Positions 1 through 7,263 of a DNA stretch of 64,000 bases are shown one piece after another. Each line of letters begins with the position of its first letter. Positions within the stretch are counted from its first letter, which is position 1. Source of the stretch: Nitrospirota bacterium (GTDB taxonomy: Bacteria > Nitrospirota > Thermodesulfovibrionia > Thermodesulfovibrionales > UBA1546). The position numbers and the translations under genes are program-made. The stretch spans positions 62,001-126,000 of the forward strand of contig WPIF01000011.1 of the NCBI GenBank assembly GCA_009773185.1. Direction: 5' to 3'. The notes under the pieces were generated by a model that saw only the letters and a list, made by a program, of their open reading frames with translations, did not search any database and had not been told where the DNA came from.

Positions 1-58
1 CGGTCATCTCTATAAGAGCGTTGAGTTGTTGGAGCTTTTTGTCCTGATATTCAATCAT
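1..58 (-). CDS. 5' end of an unidentified gene (partial)
   Basis: An ATG at 58 opens a reading frame that runs off the left edge, giving MIEYQDKKLQQLNALIEMT. A purine-rich AAGG lies a suitable distance upstream of this ATG on the minus strand. Nineteen residues are too few to name a family; the visible part is hydrophilic and probably helical. It is codirectional with the FAD reductase at 214-1428 but separated by about 155 bp in which I see no gene. It could be a chance frame; the ribosome site makes a real start somewhat more likely. Confidence 0.35.
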   Translation of the reverse strand, partial: MIEYQDKKLQQLNALIEMT

Positions 59-213
59 TGAAACGCCTTTCCGTGCCGCAATAGCTTATAAAAATATACC
101 CCTTTGCGAAAATAATTTCGAGCTGCATCGGTGATATTCAGATTATATCAGAAAAGCTCGTCGGTACGTAAAGCAAACAGTACGAAAATTTGAGGCTGAT
201 AAAGATAGCCCTG

Positions 214-1428
214 TTAAAGCCAGCGGCCTGAAGGATATTTGTTTCGGACCAGGCGTATCAAAGACTGGGAAAGGATTTGTCTGCCCCATCCGTATGGAGC
301 ATATATCTTCATGAACCTGAATATATCGCGTATAACAGCAAGCTGTTCTCTTTTGCTTAGTTTGCGCATACCTGCCTTGAAATCAGCTTCGTGCGGATTG
401 CCGAAAATTATCCGGAAGGGATTCCACTGGTCAGTGCAGCGCTTTGCCTCAGAAGTTATCAGCCTGCGGTAGACCTCCTGAACCGGCCTGTTCCTCTGAA
501 TTGCCCCGACCACTGCCTCTCCGGCTATGGCGCCTGAATGAAGCGCGCAGCTCATCCCCTCGGCCAGCATGTTGAAGAACCCTGCGGCCTGCCCTGTGAT
601 AAGAACATTGCCTTTGCCGAAAACATAACGGTTTATCAAGGAAGGGCCGAAGTTCTGCGCGCAGCCTTCCAGCTCTTCGGCAGGTTCAAGTTTCACCCCG
701 TGTTTATCGCGCAGGTATGTCTCAACATTACGATGATACTCATGAAGATTTCCGCCTGAAGGGAAGCCCACACCAACGATCTGCCTCCTGTTGCGCGCAT
801 GGCTCCATGTATAATGCCCCAGAGCAGGATGGAACCAGAAGTGGAAATAATCCTCGTCGAGCGGGCATTCGATTATTCTCTGAAATTTCTGCCCTACCAT
901 AAACCAGGGAATGCTCTTCATATAATCCGGATAAATAGAATGCCTGACCCGTGATTTCGGGCCGTCGGCCCCGATAACATAACGCGCCGTGTATTTGAGT
1001 TCAATGCCGGCACGCATTGCCCTGACATGCACGACCTTTCCGTCATCTTCAAGGCCCATAAAAGATGTTTCTTCATGTACGTTAAGGCCGCTGCTTTTAA
1101 CAGCCCAGTAATCCGAGAATTTGCGGTTCAGATGCGGTGTCGGCCCGCCTTCAAAATCCATTGAAATGGATATCATGCTCGGGAAGTGGAAGGTGACCCC
1201 TCTGCAGGAAGTAGGTTCGTGCAGGATGTCACGGGGCAGGGGGCCGAAATTTTCTATAAGAAAGCGGTGACCCCTCGGCGAAAGTATTCCGCTGCATACT
1301 TTATTTCTGGGAAGTTTTTTGCGCTCCAGGGCCACAACATCCAGGCCGGCGTCCACCAGCCTTTTTGCCGCTGCAGATGCAGCAAGGCTGGCGCCTACAA
1401 TTAAAACATCATATTTTTCTTCGCTCAT
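214..1428 (-). CDS. FAD-dependent oxidoreductase, geranylgeranyl reductase family
   Basis: A 404-residue flavoprotein. The N-terminus has a beta-alpha-beta dinucleotide-binding fold (YDVLIVGASLAASAAAKRL, about residues 6-25) followed by an acidic-end strand and R-rich loop, and a central IGADGPKSRVR motif; near the C-terminal third GNVLITGQAAGFFNMLAEG is the second FAD motif. This order is typical of the geranylgeranyl reductase/p-hydroxybenzoate hydroxylase superfamily, which reduces isoprenoid double bonds or hydroxylates aromatic rings. The first glycine motif is GxSxxA rather than GxGxxG, as is common in this subgroup. The Fe-S protein and FAD oxidase genes lie upstream on the same strand, separated by a structured repeat, so a shared redox role is possible. 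The substrate cannot be told from sequence. Confidence 0.8.
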   Translation of the reverse strand: MSEEKYDVLIVGASLAASAAAKRLVDAGLDVVALERKKLPRNKVCSGILSPRGHRFLIENFGPLPRDILHEPTSCRGVTFHFPSMISISMDFEGGPTPHLNRKFSDYWAVKSSGLNVHEETSFMGLEDDGKVVHVRAMRAGIELKYTARYVIGADGPKSRVRHSIYPDYMKSIPWFMVGQKFQRIIECPLDEDYFHFWFHPALGHYTWSHARNRRQIVGVGFPSGGNLHEYHRNVETYLRDKHGVKLEPAEELEGCAQNFGPSLINRYVFGKGNVLITGQAAGFFNMLAEGMSCALHSGAIAGEAVVGAIQRNRPVQEVYRRLITSEAKRCTDQWNPFRIIFGNPHEADFKAGMRKLSKREQLAVIRDIFRFMKIYAPYGWGRQILSQSLIRLVRNKYPSGRWL

Positions 1429-1473
1429 TTTTTTAAACCTATCCCGCTTAATTCATAAATTTTCCAGGATGGC

Positions 1474-1599
1474 GAAAGGATATAGCACTTTCGCTCATTC
1501 TCGGTCTTCGACCTCCGAGGAATTTGCCCTCTTTATTTATCAAAATAAATATTTTTTGAATATCGGGCAAATAAAACCGCTCAAATACTATATCCTTTC
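1474..1599. repeat. Structured interspersed element, copy 1 (covarying arms)
   Basis: The outer arms are a 12-bp perfect inverted repeat (GAAAGGATATAG at 1474-1485, CTATATCCTTTC at 1588-1599). Inside lie the conserved strings CGCTCATTCTCGG and CCGCTCAAATAC, a hairpin CTCGGTC/GACCtCCGAG, and a second stem ATTTGCCC/GGGCAAAT with an AT-rich loop. Copies 2 (32318-32439) and 3 (35178-35305) share the conserved strings and architecture but have different, still self-complementary arms. This copy lies between two minus-strand genes and so is antisense to their transcript. Confidence 0.85.
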
Positions 1600-1612
1600 C
1601 CTGTATCATAGC

Positions 1613-2596
1613 TTATGAATTGTCTCCGCTAAACTGGCTTATATGTATTACAGGCACATCGGCAACGCGTTGAAAAACATCGAGATCGGCAATATCTTCA
1701 ACCACTATGCGTTTCATGCTGCGGCCTCTTATTATCCACCTAGCCTGTTCCAGACAACCTGCTGCCTCAACGTCTTTCTTTGCCTGAAGGCTCGACGCGC
1801 CTGTCGGGATTGCTATCCGCTGGAGGTCCAGGTTTGTCTGGCATCCGGTTTCTTTCCGCAGGCGGTCATAAAATTTAACCAGCCTCTCATAATCAGAATG
1901 ATAACCCCTGCATTCAATAATATAGAGGTCTTCCGGGCCAAGGGCCTTTCTGATATGCGCTGAGGATAAAAGAGCTTCTCCTATCCCTATAACCTTTTTG
2001 CCGGAAAGCCATTTTCTGAGGGGAACATGAAGCAATCCCTCCGGCACTACAAGCTTGTCCGCATGCCTCAGAGGCCTTATAAAATTATCTATCCTGTCCT
2101 GAGATACCGGCAGGCCGGCCTCAAGCAAACCGGCTATGTCCCTGCCGTCATCAGCTGCAAGAGATACTTTTTTATTTCCCCCAAGAAGTTTAATTACATT
2201 GCTGTGAGCTTTAATATCAAAACCCGGATATTCACCTGCAATCAGAATTATTGAATTGTGCAGGGCATTGTCTTTAATCCGGGTATTTATACCTGATGGT
2301 TTCGGATACCAGGGCGGATAATTTGTCCTTAACTTATTCAGTTTACTGCGCTGTTCCATATTCATTGATGCAATGCCGATGCCTTCGGGGCAAACCGGTT
2401 CGCACGAACCGCACAGGAGGCAGGCATCTACTGATGCGGCAATATCTTCAATAGTTGCACCGCCCTGCAGGGCCCTTGCGCGGCCCTTGCGCGTATGGGA
2501 CATCGACCCGGTCTTCCTCCAGAGAGGGCAGACCAGAAGACAAATGCCGCAGCCGCTGCAGTGTTCATAACCCTTTTTATTCACATTATGCCCCAT
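1613..2596 (-). CDS. 4Fe-4S dicluster protein, GlcF/heterodisulfide-reductase-like subunit
   Basis: A 327-residue protein with two cysteine motifs at the N-terminus, CSGCGICLLVCP (about residues 14-25) and CLLCGSCEPVCP (about 60-71), spaced as in the ferredoxin domain of GlcF/LldE/HdrC-type iron-sulfur subunits. The remaining ~250 residues do not show the paired CCG repeats of full GlcF, so the C-terminal half is a divergent or different domain. The gene starts 3 bp after the stop of the FAD oxidase (2600-4153), so both are translated from one message and probably form a two-subunit dehydrogenase passing electrons from FAD to the clusters. Substrate unknown. Confidence 0.75.
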   Translation of the reverse strand: MGHNVNKKGYEHCSGCGICLLVCPLWRKTGSMSHTRKGRARALQGGATIEDIAASVDACLLCGSCEPVCPEGIGIASMNMEQRSKLNKLRTNYPPWYPKPSGINTRIKDNALHNSIILIAGEYPGFDIKAHSNVIKLLGGNKKVSLAADDGRDIAGLLEAGLPVSQDRIDNFIRPLRHADKLVVPEGLLHVPLRKWLSGKKVIGIGEALLSSAHIRKALGPEDLYIIECRGYHSDYERLVKFYDRLRKETGCQTNLDLQRIAIPTGASSLQAKKDVEAAGCLEQARWIIRGRSMKRIVVEDIADLDVFQRVADVPVIHISQFSGDNS

Positions 2597-2599
2597 CCA

Positions 2600-4153
2600 T
2601 CAGAATATAACTTCAGCGTTTAGTACCATGGCCGGGTCAGCCGCCTTTTTCATTGCCAGGTGTTTATCAACAAGCTCATCTCCCATGGCGCGGCGGATAT
2701 AACCTTTCATCATCCCTCCGAAACGGTAATAACTGAGGCCCATATCAACCCCGATATCATATATTTCATTTTTAAAGGATTGCAGGTAATCACGGCTGTA
2801 ATTTGTGCCTCTGAGCATCGGCTCAAACTCGCAGCCGTAAGCTATATCTGATGCATCAGGCGGAATACATGACATCTCATAACGGGGGAGCCTCCCCCTG
2901 AGTTTGATGCCTACACAATAAAGGGTGTAATGCCTGAAATACTTCCTGCATACTGCATTGCCGCGTTCAACAGCCTCAACGAATTTTTCTGCTTTTGATG
3001 AAAGGTCAGGGATAACCATCTGAGGCCCTCCCCAGAACTTCCATACGGCCCGTGAGAAAACCACCGTACGGTCGATAATCTTTCCGTGATGCATAAATTC
3101 AGGCCGCCAGAATTCAGGAAACAGTTTAAAACGTCTGCCTATAATGTAAGCCGCCTCCTTAATGCGCCAGGGATGCATTGTATAATGCCCTGCCATGCGC
3201 AGGCCGAACCCTGCTTCGCCGTGTCCTCGCAGACTGCGTTTCCAGCGTGTATTGAACTCGCGTTCCCTTTCATCGCTGTCGAAAGCTACAAGAAGGGTTA
3301 TTGCACGGTCCAGGATCGTAAGTATTCCTGAATAATCCGAGGCATCCTCCCTGGCTATAAACTGCAAATCCTCTATAGCAGTGCGCAAAGAAGAATAATA
3401 AAAATATTGTATGGTAATAGGGGTAAATTTCCGTATTTTAAGTGTGGCCTCAGTGATAACGCCGAATTGCCCGTAACCAAACAGTACACGCTCCATGAGA
3501 TCGGGATTTTCCCGCTCTGAGCAGTTGACGATGTCGCCTGTAGGCGTCACGACCTGAAGAACAACTGCCTGGTCAGCGCTGCAACCGAGGCGCGGGGAGT
3601 TGACATCAATACCGCCCACGCCGAGAGTGCCTCCGACAGAAGCTGTAAGATTGAGAGGTGCCGAAAGATAATCAAGGTTGTCGCGCCTTAGAATTTCAGC
3701 AAGCTGATGCCAGAAAATACCTGCCTGTGTGCGGACCGTCATGGCATCAGAGTTTATTTCAAGGACCCTGTTCATGGAACTCATATCAAGAAGCAGCCCC
3801 CCGAATGCAACTGATTCGCCCTCAGTGGTAAGCCCGCCGCCTCTTGTAGTCACCGGTACTCTGTGTGCTTGGGCAGCCCTGAGAACTTTTGAAATATCTT
3901 CTGCTGAGTTTGGCCTTACAACTCCGTGAGGCAGGCTGTATGCAACTCCGCCTGCGTCTGTCATGAATACAGAGCAGTCAGCCCGGCCTTCGCATACTGT
4001 AACTCCTCTTGACTGTAAATCCCGCACAAAATCCTGCCAGTTATCACCCTGCCACCGGGAAGGATTAGTTTTCTGGCGGGGGATGCCCTTAAGTGAATCA
4101 GGGGCAACCGGATCAGGCGGTATAATGCCGCGTTCAAAAACAGGGATATGCAT
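2600..4153 (-). CDS. FAD-linked oxidase, FAD_binding_4 (GlcD/DprE1-like)
   Basis: A 517-residue protein with the PCMH-type FAD fold: VPVTTRGGGLTTEG is the pyrophosphate-binding loop near residue 100, followed by MNRVLEINSDAMTVRTQAG and SVGGTLGVGGIDVNSPRLG, and FGYGQFGVITEATLKI before the substrate-binding half. The N-terminal ~50 residues precede the fold. Such enzymes oxidise hydroxyacids, sugars or lipid-linked riboses and pass electrons to a partner. Here the next gene, 3 bp away, is a two-cluster Fe-S protein, so a membrane- or quinone-linked dehydrogenase is likely. The C-terminus lacks an obvious berberine-bridge motif. The specific substrate is not deducible. Confidence 0.8.
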   Translation of the reverse strand: MHIPVFERGIIPPDPVAPDSLKGIPRQKTNPSRWQGDNWQDFVRDLQSRGVTVCEGRADCSVFMTDAGGVAYSLPHGVVRPNSAEDISKVLRAAQAHRVPVTTRGGGLTTEGESVAFGGLLLDMSSMNRVLEINSDAMTVRTQAGIFWHQLAEILRRDNLDYLSAPLNLTASVGGTLGVGGIDVNSPRLGCSADQAVVLQVVTPTGDIVNCSERENPDLMERVLFGYGQFGVITEATLKIRKFTPITIQYFYYSSLRTAIEDLQFIAREDASDYSGILTILDRAITLLVAFDSDEREREFNTRWKRSLRGHGEAGFGLRMAGHYTMHPWRIKEAAYIIGRRFKLFPEFWRPEFMHHGKIIDRTVVFSRAVWKFWGGPQMVIPDLSSKAEKFVEAVERGNAVCRKYFRHYTLYCVGIKLRGRLPRYEMSCIPPDASDIAYGCEFEPMLRGTNYSRDYLQSFKNEIYDIGVDMGLSYYRFGGMMKGYIRRAMGDELVDKHLAMKKAADPAMVLNAEVIF

Positions 4154-4295
4154 GATTGCAGTATTATAACAAAACTATTGAAAGTGACAGCGCTTTCCCG
4201 CTTCCCCGCTTACTCGCTTTTTTGCTTGCCTTATTTTAATTCCATAACTAAACTTTAAATATGCAATCTAATTTTAAACCCTGCCTTGAGCTGAC

Positions 4296-4994
4296 GTGAA
4301 TATCCCTCCCTATCTTGTGAACGAACATTATGACGACCGCTATTTTGATGTTGTCAATGCCATCGAAGAAGCGAAGCACATCTTTTTTCAGGGTACCGGC
4401 ATCAGGGATATTCTTTCCGGCGCAGGGCCGGGGAAGAAAGAATTCAGAATAGGTGAAACAGGCTTCGGCGCAGGCCGTCTGCTCATTGCCCTCATGGATT
4501 TTCTGGACAATTCCGGCATCACAGATATAGATATCACCTACAATTCCGTTGAACTGCATCCAATCACTTCTGAGCGAATGGCGTCCATTCTCGGAGGATT
4601 CAGAACAGAGGTTGGCCCGCTCATTGATCTGCTTGTCCGGGCGTACAGCAGCATAGAAATTTTCAGACCGGGATGGCACCAGATACAACTCACACGGCCT
4701 TTTGGCATCCTGACCCTGAATCTCTGGATAGGGGAGGCCCTCGAAATGGTCCGTGCCCTCACAATTCCCTGTGACGTATGGTTTCTGGATGGCCATGGCC
4801 CAAAGAAAAATCCTGACATGTGGCGGCATGAGCTTCTTATGGCGATTGGAGAAAAAACAAAGGCCAACGGGGCCTGTGCTACCTTTACGGTTGCCGGAGC
4901 TGTAAGGCGCGGACTTATTGATGGGGGGTTTTCTGTTGAGCAGCGCCCTGGTTTTGGCGGGAAAAAATCAGTGCTCAGGGGGCTAAAACTGTAG
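4296..4994 (+). CDS. MnmC-like SAM-dependent methyltransferase (DUF752 type)
   Basis: A 232-residue protein with a Rossmann methyltransferase core. GETGFGAGRLLIAL is the SAM-binding loop, ITYNSVELHPIT the strand ending in the acidic residue, and VWFLDGHGPKKNPDMW matches the DxFxPxKNPxMW motif of the N-terminal domain of MnmC, which methylates aminomethyl-uridine at tRNA wobble position 34. The C-terminal FTVAGAVRRGLIDGGFSVEQRPGFGGKKSVLRG also matches that family. The FAD oxidase domain of full MnmC is absent, as in many stand-alone homologues. An in-frame stop at 4287 limits the start to GTG at 4296 or later. It is monocistronic and points away from the minus-strand redox genes. Confidence 0.75.
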   Translation: MNIPPYLVNEHYDDRYFDVVNAIEEAKHIFFQGTGIRDILSGAGPGKKEFRIGETGFGAGRLLIALMDFLDNSGITDIDITYNSVELHPITSERMASILGGFRTEVGPLIDLLVRAYSSIEIFRPGWHQIQLTRPFGILTLNLWIGEALEMVRALTIPCDVWFLDGHGPKKNPDMWRHELLMAIGEKTKANGACATFTVAGAVRRGLIDGGFSVEQRPGFGGKKSVLRGLKL

Positions 4995-5046
4995 TGCAGG
5001 TATTGCCGGGCCCATTGCCGCTCCTCAAATTCCTCGTTTTTTGCCT

Positions 5047-5080
5047 TTCGATGTTTAACTATTAAATGGTATAATATTAT
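5047..5080 (+). promoter_or_regulatory. Extended -10 promoter directly abutting the 5081 start (leaderless)
   Basis: TGGTATAAT at 5067-5075 is an extended -10 element (TGnTATAAT). A weak -35-like TTCGAT lies 17 bp upstream at 5047-5052. The ATG at 5081 begins only five bases after the -10, so transcription should start at or on the start codon and no Shine-Dalgarno is present. The convergent fic gene has the same arrangement. Confidence 0.6.
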
Positions 5081-5287
5081 ATGTTAAAGAAGTCATTAAA
5101 AAAGACGAATCCATACTTAAAAGATCCCTCTCTTAGCAAAGCCCTGCTCTATCAATCTGTCTCTTCCTCAACAGCAGTTGAAGGGGTGATTACAAAATAT
5201 CCCAAGCTCTCCAAATCCATGGAAAAAAAGCTGAAGGAAGTTATTTCTGTCAACGAATCCTCAGCGTCTTACGAATCACAAAAGTAA
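5081..5287 (+). CDS. Small protein with Fic-inhibition motif, candidate antitoxin
   Basis: A 68-residue lysine-rich protein. Residues about 29-36 read SSTAVEGV, which fits the (S/T)xxxE(G/N) inhibitory helix motif that blocks the ATP site in Fic enzymes; it occurs in separate antitoxins of class I Fic pairs and in cis in class II. The gene is convergent with the fic gene and their 3' ends overlap by 38 bp. It starts at an ATG five bases after an extended -10, so the message is probably leaderless. The small size and overlap weaken the call, but the motif beside a Fic gene is unlikely to be chance. Antitoxin function is inference. Confidence 0.6.
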   Translation: MLKKSLKKTNPYLKDPSLSKALLYQSVSSSTAVEGVITKYPKLSKSMEKKLKEVISVNESSASYESQK

Positions 5288-5894
5288 GTACCTTTTCCAT
5301 CGGTTTGTAATCTCTATCCATCCCTGCCTGAACTGCTTTGATATATTCCTTTTTCCCCGCACCTGTCATATCGCTGAAATCAAGTGGCGGCAGACCTGCC
5401 TGAATGGCCATCAATATAGCAAGCATTCTTGCAACCCTTCCATTGGCTTCGCGGAAGGGATGTATGAGCACCAATTCCGTATGGACCACAGCTAATGCCT
5501 CTGCGATATCATCCTGAGCTTTAAAATGACATGGCGTAAACTCATGAAGCTGACCTTTTTCTAGCTCAGCCATGAGTTTGGGAATCTGTTCTGGAAATGC
5601 AAAAGAGAAGTCTCCCTTGCTTATCTTCACCTGACGGTATTTGCCAGCCCATTCGTAGATATTTCCAAGCCATATTTTGTGCATATTACAGATGTCGGCG
5701 GCAGTGAAGCGATGGTCTCTGTCGAAAAGATCGGTTAGTTCATCCATCGCACGCAGCTGTTCTTCTTTTTCGCGTTTGTCCATTTCGGCAGGATTTATTA
5801 TTCCTAACTTGTTTTTAAGTGTCTGTTCGTTTGACCCCGGCTCGAACTGGTCTTCAATAAGATGTGAAGTATCATATCGCCGTGATTTTTTCAT
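5250..5894 (-). CDS. fic: Fic-domain AMP transferase (toxin-type)
   Basis: A 214-residue Fic protein. The catalytic loop reads HPFREANGRVAR (about residues 141-152), with the essential His, Phe, acidic residue, Asn and Arg of the HxFx(D/E)(A/G)NGRxxR motif all present, so it should be active. The N-terminus (YDTSHLIEDQFEPGS) and the FAFPEQIPKLM flap region are usual in this family. Fic enzymes transfer AMP from ATP to hydroxyl side chains and often act as toxins. I see no inhibitory motif inside it, so the (S/T)xxxEG motif of the convergent 68-residue protein is a plausible trans inhibitor. The ATG lies six bases after an extended -10, so the message is probably leaderless. Confidence 0.9.
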   Translation of the reverse strand: MKKSRRYDTSHLIEDQFEPGSNEQTLKNKLGIINPAEMDKREKEEQLRAMDELTDLFDRDHRFTAADICNMHKIWLGNIYEWAGKYRQVKISKGDFSFAFPEQIPKLMAELEKGQLHEFTPCHFKAQDDIAEALAVVHTELVLIHPFREANGRVARMLAILMAIQAGLPPLDFSDMTGAGKKEYIKAVQAGMDRDYKPMEKVLTFVIRKTLRIR

Positions 5895-5909
5895 TGAGGA
5901 ATTATAGCA
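5895..5909 (-). promoter_or_regulatory. Extended -10 promoter of fic (leaderless)
   Basis: On the minus strand TGCTATAAT (5909-5901) is a full extended -10. Six bases separate it from the fic ATG at 5894, leaving no room for a leader or Shine-Dalgarno. I find no good -35, which extended -10 promoters do not need. Confidence 0.6.
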
Positions 5910-6003
5910 TTTTTAAGGATGATGTTTTGAGGAGATTGCCGTCTTTGCATGCGGCCTTTCCCGCTTACAGGCTTCCGAACTTCCGCTCTATTGTTCTCCC
6001 GGG

Positions 6004-6060
6004 CTTGTCGAAGCGCAGCGTAGACTCGCCGAGGCGAGCTATCCTTCCCGCTCACTCGCT
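6004..6060. repeat. Interspersed palindromic repeat
   Basis: The gap between fic and the next gene contains CTCGCCGAGGCGAG (6025-6038), a GC-rich palindrome, preceded by CTTGTCGAAGCGCAGCG. Similar GC-rich palindromic strings (TCGGCGA, GCCTCGGCG) recur in frame in dnaX (about 18750), cbiG (about 52670) and the BPL_N gene (about 54795), so this is a genome-wide repeat family. Confidence 0.5.
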
Positions 6061-6300
6061 TTCCATTTCTTCGATATATTGCTTTACCAACTCCACGACT
6101 ATCCTTGCATCTTTAGTTTCTCTGCTGTAAATACTCCAATACGTCTCCTGCAAATAATAATCAAGCACGTTATCAAGATATTCTTCGTCGTCTTCGTCAG
6201 TTCTGTCTTCTCCGTCCTCTCTGTCTTCCTTAATTTCTTTAATAACACTTTCAGCTATGCCTTTGATATTCCAGTTCTTGTAACTTTTCTTACTGCTCAT
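6052..6300 (-). CDS. Hypothetical acidic protein
   Basis: An 82-residue protein I do not recognise. A central acidic run (EDREDGEDRTDEDDEE) separates a basic N-terminus (MSSKKSYKNWNIKG) from a C-terminal helical part (RIVVELVKQYIEEMES). No signal peptide or membrane segment. It follows the gene at 6306-6572 by 5 bp and is surely in the same transcript, driven by the promoter at 6609-6637. The acidic character would suit a nucleic-acid mimic or antitoxin-like partner, but nothing proves this. Confidence 0.6.
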   Translation of the reverse strand: MSSKKSYKNWNIKGIAESVIKEIKEDREDGEDRTDEDDEEYLDNVLDYYLQETYWSIYSRETKDARIVVELVKQYIEEMESE

Positions 6301-6305
6301 TGTGT

Positions 6306-6572
6306 TTATTCTCCTTTGTAAACAGAATGTATATGACGTTTTTCAAATGTGATTACATCTCCTTGACCGAAAGGATGATCGCATGTCAGGAAATTATCAA
6401 CCGTGCCTGCAATAATATTTCCGAAGATGCCTTTGACGGCAACCCAGAACCTTTCACCATTATGCGAGACCTTCACCCTGTCGCCTGATGAAAGAAGAGA
6501 AAGAGAATCATCCGGCGGAACTTCAAATGTTGCAGGGTATTTCCTGTGCATTTCCTGAGCATCCACAAACAT
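6306..6572 (-). CDS. Conserved small protein, DUF2314-like
   Basis: An 88-residue protein. The pattern GDRVKVSHNGERFWVAVKGIFGNIIAGTVDN followed by HPFGQGDVITFEKRHIHSV looks like the short beta-rich DUF2314-type domain (RFWVxV...GxVxN...HxxGDxIxF). Function unknown; related proteins occur in accessory regions. It has a strong ribosome site (AAAGGAGGT) and a near-consensus sigma-70 promoter upstream, and is followed after 5 bp by the acidic protein. The upstream palindrome over the start site suggests repression, perhaps by the divergent RHH protein. Confidence 0.65.
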   Translation of the reverse strand: MFVDAQEMHRKYPATFEVPPDDSLSLLSSGDRVKVSHNGERFWVAVKGIFGNIIAGTVDNFLTCDHPFGQGDVITFEKRHIHSVYKGE

Positions 6573-6587
6573 AACTACCTCCTTTTG

Positions 6588-6637
6588 TTAATATGTTAAC
6601 TTATTAAGATAATAACATTGGCTTGATTGCTTGTCAA
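6588..6637 (-). promoter_or_regulatory. Sigma-70 promoter with palindromic operator
   Basis: On the minus strand TTGACA (6637-6632), a 17-bp spacer and TATTAT (6614-6609) form a near-perfect promoter for the 6572/6300 gene pair. Just downstream, at 6588-6607, lies a 20-bp imperfect palindrome centred on GTTAAC (TTAATATGTTAACTTATTAA), placed at the expected start site, where a bound repressor would block transcription. The divergent RHH gene at 6703 is the obvious candidate regulator. Confidence 0.65.
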
Positions 6638-6702
6638 TATGTTATTTTGTTGACACGATGTTTTTTTTTAAGGTAACCTAACAAAAAAAGGAGGTCAGCG
6701 GA

Positions 6703-6882
6703 ATGGGCAGAAAAAGTTCTCCCTCAGCCAGTACTTCATCACCCAACAAGGTTTTTGGTGCCAGGATGGACCCTGAGCTGGCAAAGAAGCTGAAAATTCT
6801 TGCGGTGAAGAAGGAAACGCAGGTGTATAAGTTACTGGAGGAAGCGATTACTGATTATTTGAAAAAGAATAAGAAGATTTGA
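6703..6882 (+). CDS. Ribbon-helix-helix (CopG/Arc-type) DNA-binding protein
   Basis: A 59-residue protein. After a Ser-rich N-terminus comes NKVFGARMDPELAKKLKILA followed by VKKETQVYKLLEEAITDYLKKNKK. This is a classical ribbon-helix-helix: one strand (FGARMD), helix A (PELAKKLKILAVKK), a turn with T, and helix B (VYKLLEEAITDYL). It has a perfect Shine-Dalgarno (AAAGGAGGT) eight bases before the ATG. RHH proteins of this size are repressors or antitoxins. The gene is divergent from the 6306-6572 unit and likely binds the palindrome between them. No toxin gene follows on its own strand. Confidence 0.8.
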   Translation: MGRKSSPSASTSSPNKVFGARMDPELAKKLKILAVKKETQVYKLLEEAITDYLKKNKKI

Positions 6883-6939
6883 GGGCTCAGGAATATCTTT
6901 GGACAGCGGGTGCCCGCGATGAAGACTCAAGCGGTATTG

Positions 6940-7242
6940 TCAGTTATTTGTTATGCCGCTAATAACCACAACTTTTCCTGCAACTAAATCAAGCTCATAA
7001 GCAACTCTGGTTTTATTGCAAACAATTTGAAAAGTGGAGATGTCATATCCATCTTCTTCGTCACGCTCACCAGCCTCAATTTCAGTCTGCCAATCATCGA
7101 ACTCTCCTTGTAGCTCTGCAATTGCCTCTTCTATAGAAGTAAAAACATAAGGGCTATCACTGCCATCGTATAGATTATTAATCCATCCCTCGCACAGAGA
7201 ATATTGTAAGATTTCATATCCGCTGTTTGTTATGGTAGACAA
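6940..7242 (-). CDS. Hypothetical acidic protein downstream of the helicase
   Basis: A 100-residue acidic protein I do not recognise. It starts with TTG, eight bases after GGAGA. The middle (FTSIEEAIAELQGEFDDWQTEIEAGERDEEDGYD) is helical and strongly acidic; the ends look beta-stranded (TFQIVCNKTRVAYELDLVAGKVVVISG). It lies 21 bp after the nuclease-helicase gene and is probably co-transcribed. Its role may be accessory to that protein. Confidence 0.6.
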   Translation of the reverse strand: MSTITNSGYEILQYSLCEGWINNLYDGSDSPYVFTSIEEAIAELQGEFDDWQTEIEAGERDEEDGYDISTFQIVCNKTRVAYELDLVAGKVVVISGITNN

Positions 7243-7263
7243 GGTGGTGTCTCCTTTTCCTTT

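Noticed and set aside
4248-4829. 193-codon minus-strand frame opposite the MnmC-like gene
   Set aside because: Shadow of a gene with clear methyltransferase motifs; no start signal.
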